Source of the DNA: Planctomycetota bacterium
Lineage (GTDB): Bacteria > Planctomycetota > UBA1135 > JAKEFM01
Assembly: GCA_022616055.1 (NCBI GenBank)
Contig: JAKEFM010000115.1
Location: 59,003 to 123,002, forward strand
Reading direction: 5' to 3'
Length of the DNA stretch: 64,000 bases
Shown piece after piece: positions 24,747 to 33,626 of this stretch. Made by a program: the position numbers and the translations under genes. The notes under the pieces were generated by a model. It saw nothing but the letters and a program-made list of their open reading frames with translations, was not told where the DNA came from and did no database searches. Within the stretch, counting starts at the first letter, position 1; the number at the start of each line of letters is the position of its first letter.

Positions 24747-25478
24747 TTACGGGCGGCGGACGCCTCCCACGCAGGCGACGATCCCCCCCGTCAGGGTGCG
24801 GCATCGGACCTGCGCGAACCCCTCCGCCTCGACCGCCGCCGCCAGCTCGGCCGGCGAGCCGAACCGGAGGAGCGTGCGCGGGAGGTACTCGTAGGCCTCG
24901 CGCCGCCCCGTGATCCACCCCCCCACGGTCGGGAGGACGCGCCGCGCGTAGGCCCGGAAGAGGGCCGCGAAGGGGCCTCCCCCCGGCCGGGCGAACTCGA
25001 GGACGACGAGCCTCCCTCCCGGGCGCAGGACGCGCCCCATCTCCGCCAGGCCGGCCCGCGGATCGGCGAGGTTGCGCAGGCCGAAGGCGATCGTCGCCGC
25101 GTCGAAGGTCCGGGGGCCGAAGGGGAGCGCGAGGGCGTCCCCCGCGACGAACCGGACGGCCGAGCGCCGGGCGGCCGCCTTCGCCGCCCCGAGGCGGAGC
25201 ATCTCGGGGCAGAAGTCGAGGGCGAGGACGCGCGCGCCGCGGCGCTCGAGCTCGAAGGCGAGGTCCGCCGTCCCCGCGCACACGTCGAGGGCCGCTCCCC
25301 CGGGACCGAGGCCCGACTCCCGCGCCGCCCTCCGCCTCCAGGCGCGGTCCCTCCCGAGGGAGAGGACCCGGTTCCCGAGGTCGTAGCGCGGCGCGATCCT
25401 CCCGAACATCGTCCGGACCCCCTCGGGGGAGACCCCGGGGGAGGCGAGGTCGGGGGCCGGAGGGGGAGGCGCGCTCAC
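24747..25478 (-). CDS. menG: UbiE/MenG quinone methyltransferase
   Basis: A 243-aa SAM-dependent methyltransferase for the last step of menaquinone (or a C-methylation of ubiquinone). Diagnostic segments: VRTMFGRIAPRYDLGNRVLSLGRDRAWRR near the start, LDVCAGTADLAFEL (SAM motif I), GDALALPFGPRTFDAATIAFGLRN, and LRPGGRLVVLEF. The C-terminus (TLTGGIVACVGG) matches UbiE/COQ5. Starts with GTG. First recognised gene of the menG-CPBP-ubiX-ubiA-holA-mutL unit. Whether the product is menaquinone or ubiquinone cannot be read from this gene alone. Confidence 0.94.
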   Translation of the reverse strand: MSAPPPPAPDLASPGVSPEGVRTMFGRIAPRYDLGNRVLSLGRDRAWRRRAARESGLGPGGAALDVCAGTADLAFELERRGARVLALDFCPEMLRLGAAKAAARRSAVRFVAGDALALPFGPRTFDAATIAFGLRNLADPRAGLAEMGRVLRPGGRLVVLEFARPGGGPFAALFRAYARRVLPTVGGWITGRREAYEYLPRTLLRFGSPAELAAAVEAEGFAQVRCRTLTGGIVACVGGVRRP

Positions 25479-25551
25479 GGGACCGCCGTCGATCGAACGG
25501 GGAGCCCCGCCCGAGGGCGGGACTCCCCGGTGGAAGGCTCTCGCCGGATCG

Positions 25552-28500
25552 CTACTGCCGCCAGTAGTCGCAGAGCACCGAGGCCCCGGGGGCGAGGATT
25601 GGCTGGACCCCCTGGGCGACCGGGTTGACGTCGACGCGGAGCGCGTTCGCGATGTCGATCACGTCGACCGTCCCCGAGCTGATGCTCGCCACGAAGAGGT
25701 ACTCGGGGAAGTAGGCGGAGGTCACGCCGCCGGGGACGGGACGGACGAGCTGCTTGCTGTCCTGGCTGATCACGCTCCCGATCGAGACGAAGCCGAAGTC
25801 GACCATGCCCGCGCCCCCGATGTTGATCGCGTTGTCGAAGGCGAGGTCGGTCGGGATGCCGGAGAGCTGGTCGGGCTGGACCACCCGGTCGACGGTCCAC
25901 TCCCGGTTGCGGAAGGAGGGGGAGACCTGGCCTCCGAAGGTGTTCGTCGGGTTCAATGGGAGGGGTCCGGGGATGCTGTTGTCGAGGTGCAGGTGGGAGA
26001 CGGCCGGCTCCCCAAGCGCCGTCCGATGGGCGATCCACACCCCGCTGAAGAGGTCCGCGACGTCGGGCTGGATGGCCGTCGGCTGGGGGAACGTCTCCGT
26101 GATCAGCCCGATGATCTCGTCGAACCCGATCCCGTTCGCCCCGTCGGGGCCCGACTCGAAGAGCGCGACGGTGCCGACCTGGTTGAGGATGTAGCCGAAG
26201 TAGACCGACGTGGCGAACCCGATGCCGACCTGGCGGGTCGTCAAGGCGCAGTCGATCGGGCTCACGACCTGGTTCGTGAGCGTCTTGCGGACGGTCTGGT
26301 TGATCCCGCTGATGACCGACACGCTGTTCCCGAGGTTGTTGCAGACCCAGAGGTCCTCGTTGTCGGGCTGCCAGGCGATCCCGAGGGGGCCGTTCCCGAC
26401 GACGATCGTCCGGACGACCTGGTGGAAGGAGAGGGAGGCCGGGTCGATGTCGACGAGCGAGACGGTGTCGGTCGAGAAGTTCGAGACGGCGAGGTGCTTC
26501 ATGTTGGGCTCCACCGACAGGCGCGTCGGGTCGGGGAGCGAGATCGTGTCCAGGAGGGTCATGCGGTTGCTGTTGAGGACGACGACCTTGTCCTGGAGGG
26601 AATCGACGACGTAGAGGAAGTGCCCGACCTGCTGGCGCAGGAACCAGGTCGCCCCCCCGCAGTCCGAGATGTTCGTCCCCGCGGGGAAGGGACCGAGGAA
26701 GTTGGGGGCGCCGTTGTTCACCCCGTGGTAGTACCCCGTCGGCGGGGTCGGGAGCCCGAAGAAGGGGTTCGGGTTTCCGAAGGGGAGCCCCTCCGCCATC
26801 AGGTTCTGGGTGACCACCGGGGGCTGGGCCGCGAGGATCGCGGTCACCTCGTTCCCGAGGATCAGGGGGGACATGCAGAGCGGTTGCTCGTCCGGGATCC
26901 GGAGGCCCGGCGGATTGGGCTCCGGCTCCACCTGGATCGTGTTCTGGAAGAAGTTCGTGTTCGGCGTCCGGAGGTTGTCCGCCGCGCAGACGTTCCCGCC
27001 TCCCCCCTGCGGGGGGCAGGTGGTGTCGGAGTTGTTGATCACCCGGTCGAGGGAGTGTCCCATCCCCATGTCGGCGACCGACTGGAGGATGGGGGGACGC
27101 GCGACGCGATCCGAGAGGGCGGAGTCCCGGGTGAGCGAGAAGAGCCCGCCCGAGCCGCCGTTGAGGGTCGAGGTCCCGACCAGGAGCGGCGGGACGAGGG
27201 CGGCGCCCCATTCGAGGTTCTTGTTGAAGACGAACTTCGTCGTCGGGATGCCGGCGGGCACCGTCGGGTCGATCTGGTTCCAGAACCACTCGATCTGCTG
27301 CGGCGTGGTCGGGTCGTCCGGGACCGGGTTGCCCGTCGACTGCCCGAAGCCGTTGAGATCGATCACGGAGAGCCCCGGCTCGGGGCCGTTGCGCCCGACG
27401 TAGATCGCCCCGGGGGCGACGGGGGCGTTCACGATCCCCGGACCCTCCCCCGTCTGGAACGAGGTGAAGGCGTTGCTCGAGTTCAGGTTGATCGGGGCGG
27501 GAGGGTTGACCTGGAAGTTGTAGCGCAGGTCGGCGACGGAGTTGGCGTTCACCGTGACGTTGACCGTGTTGAACGGGGCCGGGCCGGTCACGGGGTCGAG
27601 CCCCGGGAAGTTCATGGTCGGCTGGAGCCGGTAGCGCGAGAGGTTGTAGGGGCTCACGGGGACCGCCGTGAACGTGACGAGGACCGGGGTCGTGCCCGTC
27701 CCGAACGAGACCTCCGTGCTCGGGGAGAGCGTCGGCGGGATGCCCGAGGGGAGCTGCCCGATGCGCCCCGGCTGAACCGGCTCGGTGAACTCGATCTCGA
27801 TCGCGGTGAGGGGGTTCACGTCCTCCTGCGGCGCCGGGAGGAGCTGCCCCCCGACCTCGACGAAGACGGCCGGCGCCGTCGTGCTCGGGTTGCGGAGGAC
27901 CTCGGGGAGGAGCGTGTCGGGCCCGACCGTCGAGGAGGCGTGGGCCTCCGCGATGAGGGTGTCGCCGCCGTTCGCCTTCACCCCCGTCGAGCACCGGACC
28001 CGGACCAGGCGAGGGGGATTGAAGGTGGGGAAGGTCTCGAACGTGTTGAGGTCGTCGTCCAAGTCGGGAACGAAGACGAAGGTCTGCGGCTGGACGAGGC
28101 GCGCGGCGTCCGGGAAGGTCGAGAGGACGCCGGGGAACCCGAGCCCCTCCGGCTGGAGGGCGATCGGCTGGCCCGAGGCGGCGCGGCCGACCCACCGGAC
28201 GAGCTGGCCCGGAACCGCCGGATCCGGGGTGAAGCCGTCGATGAACGCGCGGCCGGGGATCGGGGTCGACACGCCGGTCTGCGGGTCGAGGGCGGTCACC
28301 GTGATCGAGCCGGTCAGCCCGAAGTTCACCGCGCCCCCGGGCCCGGCGTCGATCACGGAGTCGGTCTTGATCGGCCGGGTGAACTGGACGAGGACGAAGT
28401 GGTTCCCGGGGTTGCCGTTCGGGAGGGTCGCGGCCTCGGGCCAAGCCGGGACCGGCAGGATCGGGTTCCGGTCGGGGTCGGTCCGGTGGACGTTCAGGAT

Positions 28501-28728
28501 GAGGTCCTCGATCCGCCGGATCTCGATCACCGTCGAGGTCGGGAATCCCGCCGCCGGCGCGGTGAGGGTGTGGATCTGGTACGGGAGGAGCTGGCCCGGG
28601 AATCCGTTCGAGACGACCACGAGGTCCATCGGGCCGGAATTGGCCCCGCCCCCGCCGCTCCCGCAGGCGGCGATCGTCACGACGGACACCGCCAGGAACG
28701 CGAGGCGAAGGCCCGAGAGTTTGCTCAT
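25552..28728 (-). CDS. Large beta-propeller surface lipoprotein
   Basis: A 1058-aa protein with a lipoprotein signal (MSKLSGLRLAFLAVSVVTIAACGSGGGG). The first half contains Ig-like segments of the SbsA/adhesin type (NPLTAIEIEFTEPVQPGRI, HFVLVQFTRPIKTDSVIDAG). The second half carries YncE/NHL-type propeller repeats in which strand quartets recur: FLYVVDSLQDKVVVLNSNRMTLLDTISL, MKHLAVSNFSTDTVSLVDID, EDLWVCNNLGNSVSVISGI. Several Cys residues near 600-700 may form disulfides. Function is unknown; such proteins are exported and may bind substrates or partners. Starts with ATG behind a GGAGAAGAG ribosome-binding site. Asn/Pro/Thr-rich composition contrasts with the Arg/Ala-rich neighbours, as expected for an exported protein. 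Confidence 0.82.
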   Translation of the reverse strand: MSKLSGLRLAFLAVSVVTIAACGSGGGGANSGPMDLVVVSNGFPGQLLPYQIHTLTAPAAGFPTSTVIEIRRIEDLILNVHRTDPDRNPILPVPAWPEAATLPNGNPGNHFVLVQFTRPIKTDSVIDAGPGGAVNFGLTGSITVTALDPQTGVSTPIPGRAFIDGFTPDPAVPGQLVRWVGRAASGQPIALQPEGLGFPGVLSTFPDAARLVQPQTFVFVPDLDDDLNTFETFPTFNPPRLVRVRCSTGVKANGGDTLIAEAHASSTVGPDTLLPEVLRNPSTTAPAVFVEVGGQLLPAPQEDVNPLTAIEIEFTEPVQPGRIGQLPSGIPPTLSPSTEVSFGTGTTPVLVTFTAVPVSPYNLSRYRLQPTMNFPGLDPVTGPAPFNTVNVTVNANSVADLRYNFQVNPPAPINLNSSNAFTSFQTGEGPGIVNAPVAPGAIYVGRNGPEPGLSVIDLNGFGQSTGNPVPDDPTTPQQIEWFWNQIDPTVPAGIPTTKFVFNKNLEWGAALVPPLLVGTSTLNGGSGGLFSLTRDSALSDRVARPPILQSVADMGMGHSLDRVINNSDTTCPPQGGGGNVCAADNLRTPNTNFFQNTIQVEPEPNPPGLRIPDEQPLCMSPLILGNEVTAILAAQPPVVTQNLMAEGLPFGNPNPFFGLPTPPTGYYHGVNNGAPNFLGPFPAGTNISDCGGATWFLRQQVGHFLYVVDSLQDKVVVLNSNRMTLLDTISLPDPTRLSVEPNMKHLAVSNFSTDTVSLVDIDPASLSFHQVVRTIVVGNGPLGIAWQPDNEDLWVCNNLGNSVSVISGINQTVRKTLTNQVVSPIDCALTTRQVGIGFATSVYFGYILNQVGTVALFESGPDGANGIGFDEIIGLITETFPQPTAIQPDVADLFSGVWIAHRTALGEPAVSHLHLDNSIPGPLPLNPTNTFGGQVSPSFRNREWTVDRVVQPDQLSGIPTDLAFDNAINIGGAGMVDFGFVSIGSVISQDSKQLVRPVPGGVTSAYFPEYLFVASISSGTVDVIDIANALRVDVNPVAQGVQPILAPGASVLCDYWRQ

Positions 28729-28969
28729 CGCTCTTCTCCGAGGAGTTCGGTTGCGCTTAGGCGGGCAGGGGCAAGGACCCGCGGGAGTGTGAAAACGGGT
28801 GTCGGGGAACGGCAATCGGCATGCCCGGTCCCCCCGCCCGTCGGCGGGGGCCGGCCCTGCCGCAACCGCCGGTCGTCGCACGGCCTCCGTGCGGACCCGC
28901 ACCCTGCGGAAGCGAGCGGATTCTATCGGCAGACTCCCGGGGAGGGAAGCAAGGGAGGCCCCGGGCGCG

Positions 28970-28999
28970 TTGCCCCCGGATTCGCCCCGGCGCTAGAGT
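28970..28999 (+). promoter_or_regulatory. Candidate promoter for ruvB-spoIID-tgt
   Basis: TTGCCC (28970-28975), an 18-nt spacer and TAGAGT (28994-28999). The predicted start near 29006 is about 12 nt before the ruvB ATG, leaving little room for a Shine-Dalgarno sequence. Confidence 0.4.
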
Positions 29000-29017
29000 A
29001 GGCCCCCCGAGAACGTG

Positions 29018-30034
29018 ATGGCAGGTCCTGCCCAGGAGAAGCGGGTCTTCGATCCGGTCGGCGAGGACGAGCTCGACCGGACGCTCCGTCCGCGGACCTT
29101 CGGGGACTTCGTCGGCCAGGCGCGGGTGGTCGGGAACCTCCGGATCCACCTCGACGCCTCCCGCGGGCGCGGAGAGCCCCCCGACCACGTTCTCCTCACG
29201 GGCCTGCCGGGCCTCGGGAAGACGACCCTCGCCCACCTGCTCGCGACCGAGAGCGGCTCGGCGCTTCGCCTGACGACCGGCCCCGCCCTCGAGCGGCCGC
29301 GCGACCTCGTCGGGATCCTCTCGAACCTCCAGCCGGGGGACATCCTCTTCGTCGACGAGATCCACCGGATCCCGGCGGCGGTCGAGGAGATCTTGTATCC
29401 CGCGATGGAGGACTTCCGCGTCGATCTCACGATCGACCAGGGCCCGAACGCCCGCGTGCTCAACATGCGCCTCGCGCGCTTCGCCCTGGTCGGGGCGACG
29501 ACCCGCGAGGGGCTCCTCTCCTCGCCGCTGCGCTCCCGGTTCGGGCTGCTCGAGCGCCTCGACCCCTACCCCCCCGGCGAGATCGCGGAGATCGTCCGGC
29601 GCGCCGCCTCCCGGCTCGGCGTCTCCCTCGAGACGGAGGCGGTCGATCGCCTCGCCTCCCGCGCGCGGGGGATCCCCCGCATCGGCATCCGGCTCCTGAA
29701 ACGCGTCCGCGACCTCGCCCAGGTCCGGGGCGCGGGGCGCGTGGACGCCGCGCTCGCGGAGGAGGCGCTGCGGATGCTCGGCGTCGACGAGGCCGGGCTC
29801 GAGGAGCTCGACCGCCGCATCCTCGGGACGATCCTCCGCCTCGGGGGCGGGCCCGTCGGCCTGAAGACGATCGCGATGGCCGTCGGCGAGGAGGCCGACA
29901 CGATCGAGTCCGTCTACGAGCCCTTCCTCGTCCGCGAGGGCTACCTCCAGAAGTCCCCGCGGGGTCGCAGCGCGACCTCCCTCGCCCGGCGCGCCCTCCG
30001 GGCGGCCCGCGGGGTCGAGCCCACCCTCTTCTGA
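29018..30034 (+). CDS. ruvB: Holliday junction branch-migration ATPase RuvB
   Basis: RuvB is the hexameric motor that, with RuvA, drives branch migration of Holliday junctions. The 338-aa protein has LRPRTFGDFVGQ near the start, Walker A GLPGLGKTTLAHLLA, Walker B ILFVDEIHRIP, sensor/arginine-finger segment GATTREGLLSSPLRSRFG, and the C-terminal winged helix (GGPVGLKTIAMAVGEEADTIESVYEPFLVREGYL). The ATG at 29018 is preferred to the GTG immediately before it. ruvA and ruvC are not adjacent. spoIID and tgt follow, a neighbourhood known from other bacterial genomes where ruvB precedes queA/tgt. Confidence 0.97.
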   Translation: MAGPAQEKRVFDPVGEDELDRTLRPRTFGDFVGQARVVGNLRIHLDASRGRGEPPDHVLLTGLPGLGKTTLAHLLATESGSALRLTTGPALERPRDLVGILSNLQPGDILFVDEIHRIPAAVEEILYPAMEDFRVDLTIDQGPNARVLNMRLARFALVGATTREGLLSSPLRSRFGLLERLDPYPPGEIAEIVRRAASRLGVSLETEAVDRLASRARGIPRIGIRLLKRVRDLAQVRGAGRVDAALAEEALRMLGVDEAGLEELDRRILGTILRLGGGPVGLKTIAMAVGEEADTIESVYEPFLVREGYLQKSPRGRSATSLARRALRAARGVEPTLF

Positions 30035-30041
30035 TCCGCGG

Positions 30042-31247
30042 ATGGAGATCGCCCTCCGCGAGCGCCGCCCGGGCGCGCTTCCCCAGGTTCTCGTCTGGGC
30101 GCTCCTCGGCTCCGTCTGCGGCCTCGTCCTCGTCCTCCTCGAGGGATCCCCTCCCCGGCCGCACGCCTGGAACGAGCCCAATCCCCTCGTTCCGGTCCGC
30201 CTCGAGCGGCACGACGGCCGGGAGGAGGTCGCCCTCGAGGTCGAGGGGCCCTACGAGGTCCGCGTCCGGCGATCGGAGCCCCGCCGCGGGCGGGACTTCC
30301 GGGGGACGATCCGGCGCCAGGGGGAGGAGGTCGTCCTCCCCGACGGAGAGATGCGCGGCCACGCCCTGGAGTTCCTCCCCCTCACCGACTCGCCCATCCG
30401 GGTGGAGGGGCGCGCCTACCGCGGGGCGATCCGGGTGCGGGCGTGGTCCCACGGGGGGATCCGGGTCCTCAACCTCCTCCCCCTCGAGGACTACCTCCGC
30501 GGCGTGGTCGGGGCGGAGATCGGGCCCGCCTCCCCCGCGGCCGCGCTCGACGCGCAGGCGATCGCGGCGCGGACCTACGCCCTCAACGCCCTCCCCTACG
30601 GACCCCTCTCCGACGGGACCGGCTCCCAGGTCTACGGGGGGATCGGCCGGGAGGACCCCCGCGTCGATGGAGCGGTGGAGAGGACGCGGGGCCGGGTCCT
30701 CCTCTGGCGCGGGAAGCCGCTGCCCGCCTACTACCACTCGACCTGCGGCGGACGGACCTCGGATGCGCGAGAGATCTTCGGGATCCGCGCGATCCGGCCC
30801 CTCGGCGGCGCGGAGTGCGGATTCTGCGGGGGAAGCCGCTTCTACCGCTGGGAGGCGCGGCTCCCGAAAGAGTCCGTCGCCCGGCTCGCCTCCGAGATCG
30901 GGGTCGGCGCGCGGCTCCTCTCCCTGCGCCCGGTCGACCTCGATCCGGCGGGAAGATGGCGGGCGGTCGAGTTCGAGGGGGACAAGGCGCGGTCCCGCCG
31001 GTCGGGGCGCGAGCTCCGCTCCCGGGTGAACCAGATCGCCGGGTCGGAGCGCGTCCGCAGCACGCTCCTCGAGGAGGCGAAGATCGAGGGGGAGGAGCTC
31101 CGGATCGTCGGGCGGGGATGGGGGCACGGAGTGGGGATGTGCCAGGTCGGCGCCATCGCGCTCGCCCGGTCGGGAGAGAGCGCGGACTCGATCCTCGCCC
31201 GCTACTACCCCGACGCGACCCTCGCCCCCCTCTTCCTCCTGCCGTGA
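30042..31247 (+). CDS. SpoIID/LytB domain peptidoglycan lytic transglycosylase-like protein
   Basis: A 401-aa protein with one N-terminal membrane anchor (LPQVLVWALLGSVCGLVLVLL) and a SpoIID domain from about residue 110. Key segments are LLPLEDYLRGVVGAEIGP (catalytic Glu region), AIAARTYALNA, AYYHSTCGGRTSDAREIFG, ECGFC, and GRGWGHGVGMCQVGAIALA near the end. SpoIID cleaves glycan strands denuded of peptides in spore formers; in non-spore-formers LytB-type members act in envelope remodelling. There is no other sporulation gene here. The stop overlaps the tgt GTG. Confidence 0.9.
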   Translation: MEIALRERRPGALPQVLVWALLGSVCGLVLVLLEGSPPRPHAWNEPNPLVPVRLERHDGREEVALEVEGPYEVRVRRSEPRRGRDFRGTIRRQGEEVVLPDGEMRGHALEFLPLTDSPIRVEGRAYRGAIRVRAWSHGGIRVLNLLPLEDYLRGVVGAEIGPASPAAALDAQAIAARTYALNALPYGPLSDGTGSQVYGGIGREDPRVDGAVERTRGRVLLWRGKPLPAYYHSTCGGRTSDAREIFGIRAIRPLGGAECGFCGGSRFYRWEARLPKESVARLASEIGVGARLLSLRPVDLDPAGRWRAVEFEGDKARSRRSGRELRSRVNQIAGSERVRSTLLEEAKIEGEELRIVGRGWGHGVGMCQVGAIALARSGESADSILARYYPDATLAPLFLLP

Positions 31248-32383
31248 TCGGGTTCGAGATCGGCGCGAGGGACGGCCTCGCGCGCTCCGGCGTGCTTCGC
31301 ACCCCCCACGGATCCGTCCGGACGCCGGCCCTCATGCCGGTCGGCACGCAGGGGACCGTGAAGGGGATCCTCCCCTCCACGATCCGGGACCTCGGCTACG
31401 AGATGGTCCTCGCGAACACATACCACCTCCACCTGCGGCCCGGGGAGGCGACGGTCGCCTCCCTCGGCGGCCTGCGCGCCTTCATGGGCTGGGAGGGCCC
31501 CATCCTCACCGACTCGGGCGGCTACCAGATCTTCTCTCTCGCGCCCACCCGCCGCCTCGACGAGGAAGGGGTCGAGTTCCGCTCCCACGTGGACGGCGCG
31601 GTCGTGCGGCTCACCCCCGAGAAGGCGCTCGAGATCCAGCGCGCCCTCGGGAGCGACATCGCGATGGCCCTCGACGAGTGCCCCCCCGATCCGACCGACC
31701 GCCCGTCGGTCGCCGCGGCGGTCGAGCGGACGCTCCGGTGGGCGGAGCGCACGGCCCGAGCGCGGGGGAACGGGGAGGGGCCCGCCGTCTTCGGGATCGT
31801 CCAGGGAGGGGTCCACGAGGACCTGCGGCGCTCCTGCGCGGAGGCTCTCGCGGGCATCGGTTTCGACGGCTATGCGATCGGCGGCGTGAGCGTCGGGGAG
31901 TCGAAGGAGACCCTTCGGGCGGGGATCGAGGCCTCGGCCCGCCACCTACCGGAGGACAAGCCGCGATACCTGATGGGAGTGGGGCTCCCCGAGGATCTGG
32001 CCCTCGCCGTCGCGCGGGGGATCGACCTCTTCGACTGCGTCGCCCCGACGCGCAACGGACGGAACGGCCTCGCCTACACCTTCGGCGGGACGGTCCGCCT
32101 CCGGAACGCGACCAACTCACGCGATCCGCGCCCGATCGAGGAGGGGTGCGACTGCCCCGCGTGCGCCCGCTTCTCCCGGGCCTACGTGCGCCACCTCTTC
32201 CGGTGCAACGAGATGCTCGGGCCGATCCTCGCGACCCTGCACAACCTGCGATTCTTCGCGCGCTTCATGGAAGCCGCGCGCCTCGCGATCGCGGAGGGCC
32301 GCTTCGCGGCCTTCGCGGCGGGAATCCCCGACCGGTGGGGAGCCGTCGAGCCGGAGGACCCGGGGGATCCGGCGCCGGACTAG
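31244..32383 (+). CDS. tgt: tRNA-guanine transglycosylase
   Basis: Tgt exchanges G34 of Asp, Asn, His and Tyr tRNAs for preQ1 during queuosine synthesis. The 379-aa product has RTPALMPVGTQGTVKGI, LANTYHLHLRPG, TDSGGYQIFSL (catalytic Asp), IAMALDECPP, GIVQGGVHEDLR, the second active Asp in GIDLFDCVAPTRNGRNG, and the zinc site CDCPACARFSRAYVRHLF. Starts at a GTG overlapping the spoIID stop. queA is not in the window. Its TAG stop is read on both strands: the CTAG at 32380-32383 also contains the stop of the convergent SH3 gene. Confidence 0.97.
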   Translation: MIGFEIGARDGLARSGVLRTPHGSVRTPALMPVGTQGTVKGILPSTIRDLGYEMVLANTYHLHLRPGEATVASLGGLRAFMGWEGPILTDSGGYQIFSLAPTRRLDEEGVEFRSHVDGAVVRLTPEKALEIQRALGSDIAMALDECPPDPTDRPSVAAAVERTLRWAERTARARGNGEGPAVFGIVQGGVHEDLRRSCAEALAGIGFDGYAIGGVSVGESKETLRAGIEASARHLPEDKPRYLMGVGLPEDLALAVARGIDLFDCVAPTRNGRNGLAYTFGGTVRLRNATNSRDPRPIEEGCDCPACARFSRAYVRHLFRCNEMLGPILATLHNLRFFARFMEAARLAIAEGRFAAFAAGIPDRWGAVEPEDPGDPAPD

Positions 32384-33540
32384 TTCGAGAGGATCTCGAG
32401 CCGCTCGACGACGAGCATCCTCGGGACGCGCCCCTCGTTCTCGAGGACCTTCCCCTTGATCCCGACCTCCTTGCCGAGGAACGCGACGAGGTCGTAGCGC
32501 CCCGACGGGCAGGTGAGGACGTAGGAGGCGATCCCCCCCTTCGCGAGGCGGAACTCGGGGACGGCGGGCGCCGCGGCCACGCGCTCGACCCAGCCGATCG
32601 CCTCGAAGCGCTTGCGGATGTCGGGCGGCGGGGCCCCCGCCTCGATGGCGGCGCGCCCCTGCTCGGCCCGGCGGGTGATCTCGTCCGCCGCGCGCCGCTG
32701 GAGCTCCTCCTGCCTCTCGGCGAGCTTCCGCGCCTCCTCCTTCTCGCGCTCGAGGGCCTCGAGCGCCTCGAGGCGGGTGAGGCGGTCCTTTACGGCGGTC
32801 TTCGTCGCGTCGAGATCGGACTTCTTCGAGGCCTCCTCGAACGCCGCCCGCGCCTGCCCGGCCCCCTCCGGGCTCCACTTCGCGGCGAGCCCGGTGAGGA
32901 TCCGGTCCCCCTTCGCGAGGACGTCGGAGGCCTCCTTCTCCTGCTCCCGGGAGACGCGCTCCTTCGCGAGGCGGTCGGCGATCGACTTCCACTCGGTCTC
33001 CGCGGCGGCGGCCGCCGCGTCGAGGCGGGAGCGGTGGCCCTCCGGGGGGCCGAGGAGCTTCAGGCTCGCGGCGCTCGCCCACGCGGTGGCGTCCGGCGGG
33101 GAGAGGACGCGGTTCCAGCGGTCCGAGCGCGCCTCGAGGAGCCGGAGCACGACCCCCTTCGAGACCTGCGCGATCGGGTAGGCGTCCGGCGCCGAGGACG
33201 GGAGAGGGCGGAGGTTGATCCCGCTCCCGGTCGTGACGAGGGTGCCGGGCTTCTCCCCCTCCGCCGTGAAGTCGGAGTGGATGTAGCAGGGGAACCCGCC
33301 CGGGATCTCGACCTTGTACCAGTCCCGGCCCTGCTGCTCCCGGACGATGAGGAGCTCCCCGGGCTTGAGCTCCCGCACGACCTTCCCGTCCTCGGAGAAG
33401 AGGTTGAGGACCCGCGCGCCCTTCGGCCCCGCCTCCGCGACCTGCGGGAGGGGGAGGGTGGGCGACGCGGCGGGGTCCTGCGCGGGCCGCGTCGAGGCGA
33501 GGCACGCGAGGAGAATCGGACCGGTGAAGGGGAGGGGCAT
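32380..33540 (-). CDS. Exported SH3-like and coiled-coil protein
   Basis: A 386-aa protein with a signal peptide (MPLPFTGPILLACLASTRPA). Two SH3b-like segments follow: ARVLNLFSEDGKVVRELKPGELLIVREQQGRDWYKVEIPG (about 40-80) and GINLRPLPSSAPDAYPIAQVSKG (about 105-150). Then comes an Ala/Glu/Lys-rich helical stretch (about 180-300) with probable coiled coil (ALEREKEEARKLAERQEEL). A C-terminal domain ends VLTCPSGRYDLVAFLGKEVGIKGKV, perhaps a small OB-like fold. Bacterial SH3 domains often bind cell-wall peptides. A GGAGG ribosome-binding site precedes the ATG. No homolog with known role recognised. Confidence 0.72.
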   Translation of the reverse strand: MPLPFTGPILLACLASTRPAQDPAASPTLPLPQVAEAGPKGARVLNLFSEDGKVVRELKPGELLIVREQQGRDWYKVEIPGGFPCYIHSDFTAEGEKPGTLVTTGSGINLRPLPSSAPDAYPIAQVSKGVVLRLLEARSDRWNRVLSPPDATAWASAASLKLLGPPEGHRSRLDAAAAAAETEWKSIADRLAKERVSREQEKEASDVLAKGDRILTGLAAKWSPEGAGQARAAFEEASKKSDLDATKTAVKDRLTRLEALEALEREKEEARKLAERQEELQRRAADEITRRAEQGRAAIEAGAPPPDIRKRFEAIGWVERVAAAPAVPEFRLAKGGIASYVLTCPSGRYDLVAFLGKEVGIKGKVLENEGRVPRMLVVERLEILSN

Positions 33541-33626
33541 CGTCGACCTCCGGACTCGCTAGAGTGGCCAGGCGAGTCGGGCGCGGAATATAGCCGGGCC
33601 GGAAATCCGCGCAATCGAGGACAGGA

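Noticed and set aside
25987..29001. Roughly 1000-codon plus-strand frame opposite the beta-propeller lipoprotein
   Set aside because: Composition is that of reversed coding sequence. The minus-strand lipoprotein has a signal peptide, ribosome-binding site and repeat structure.
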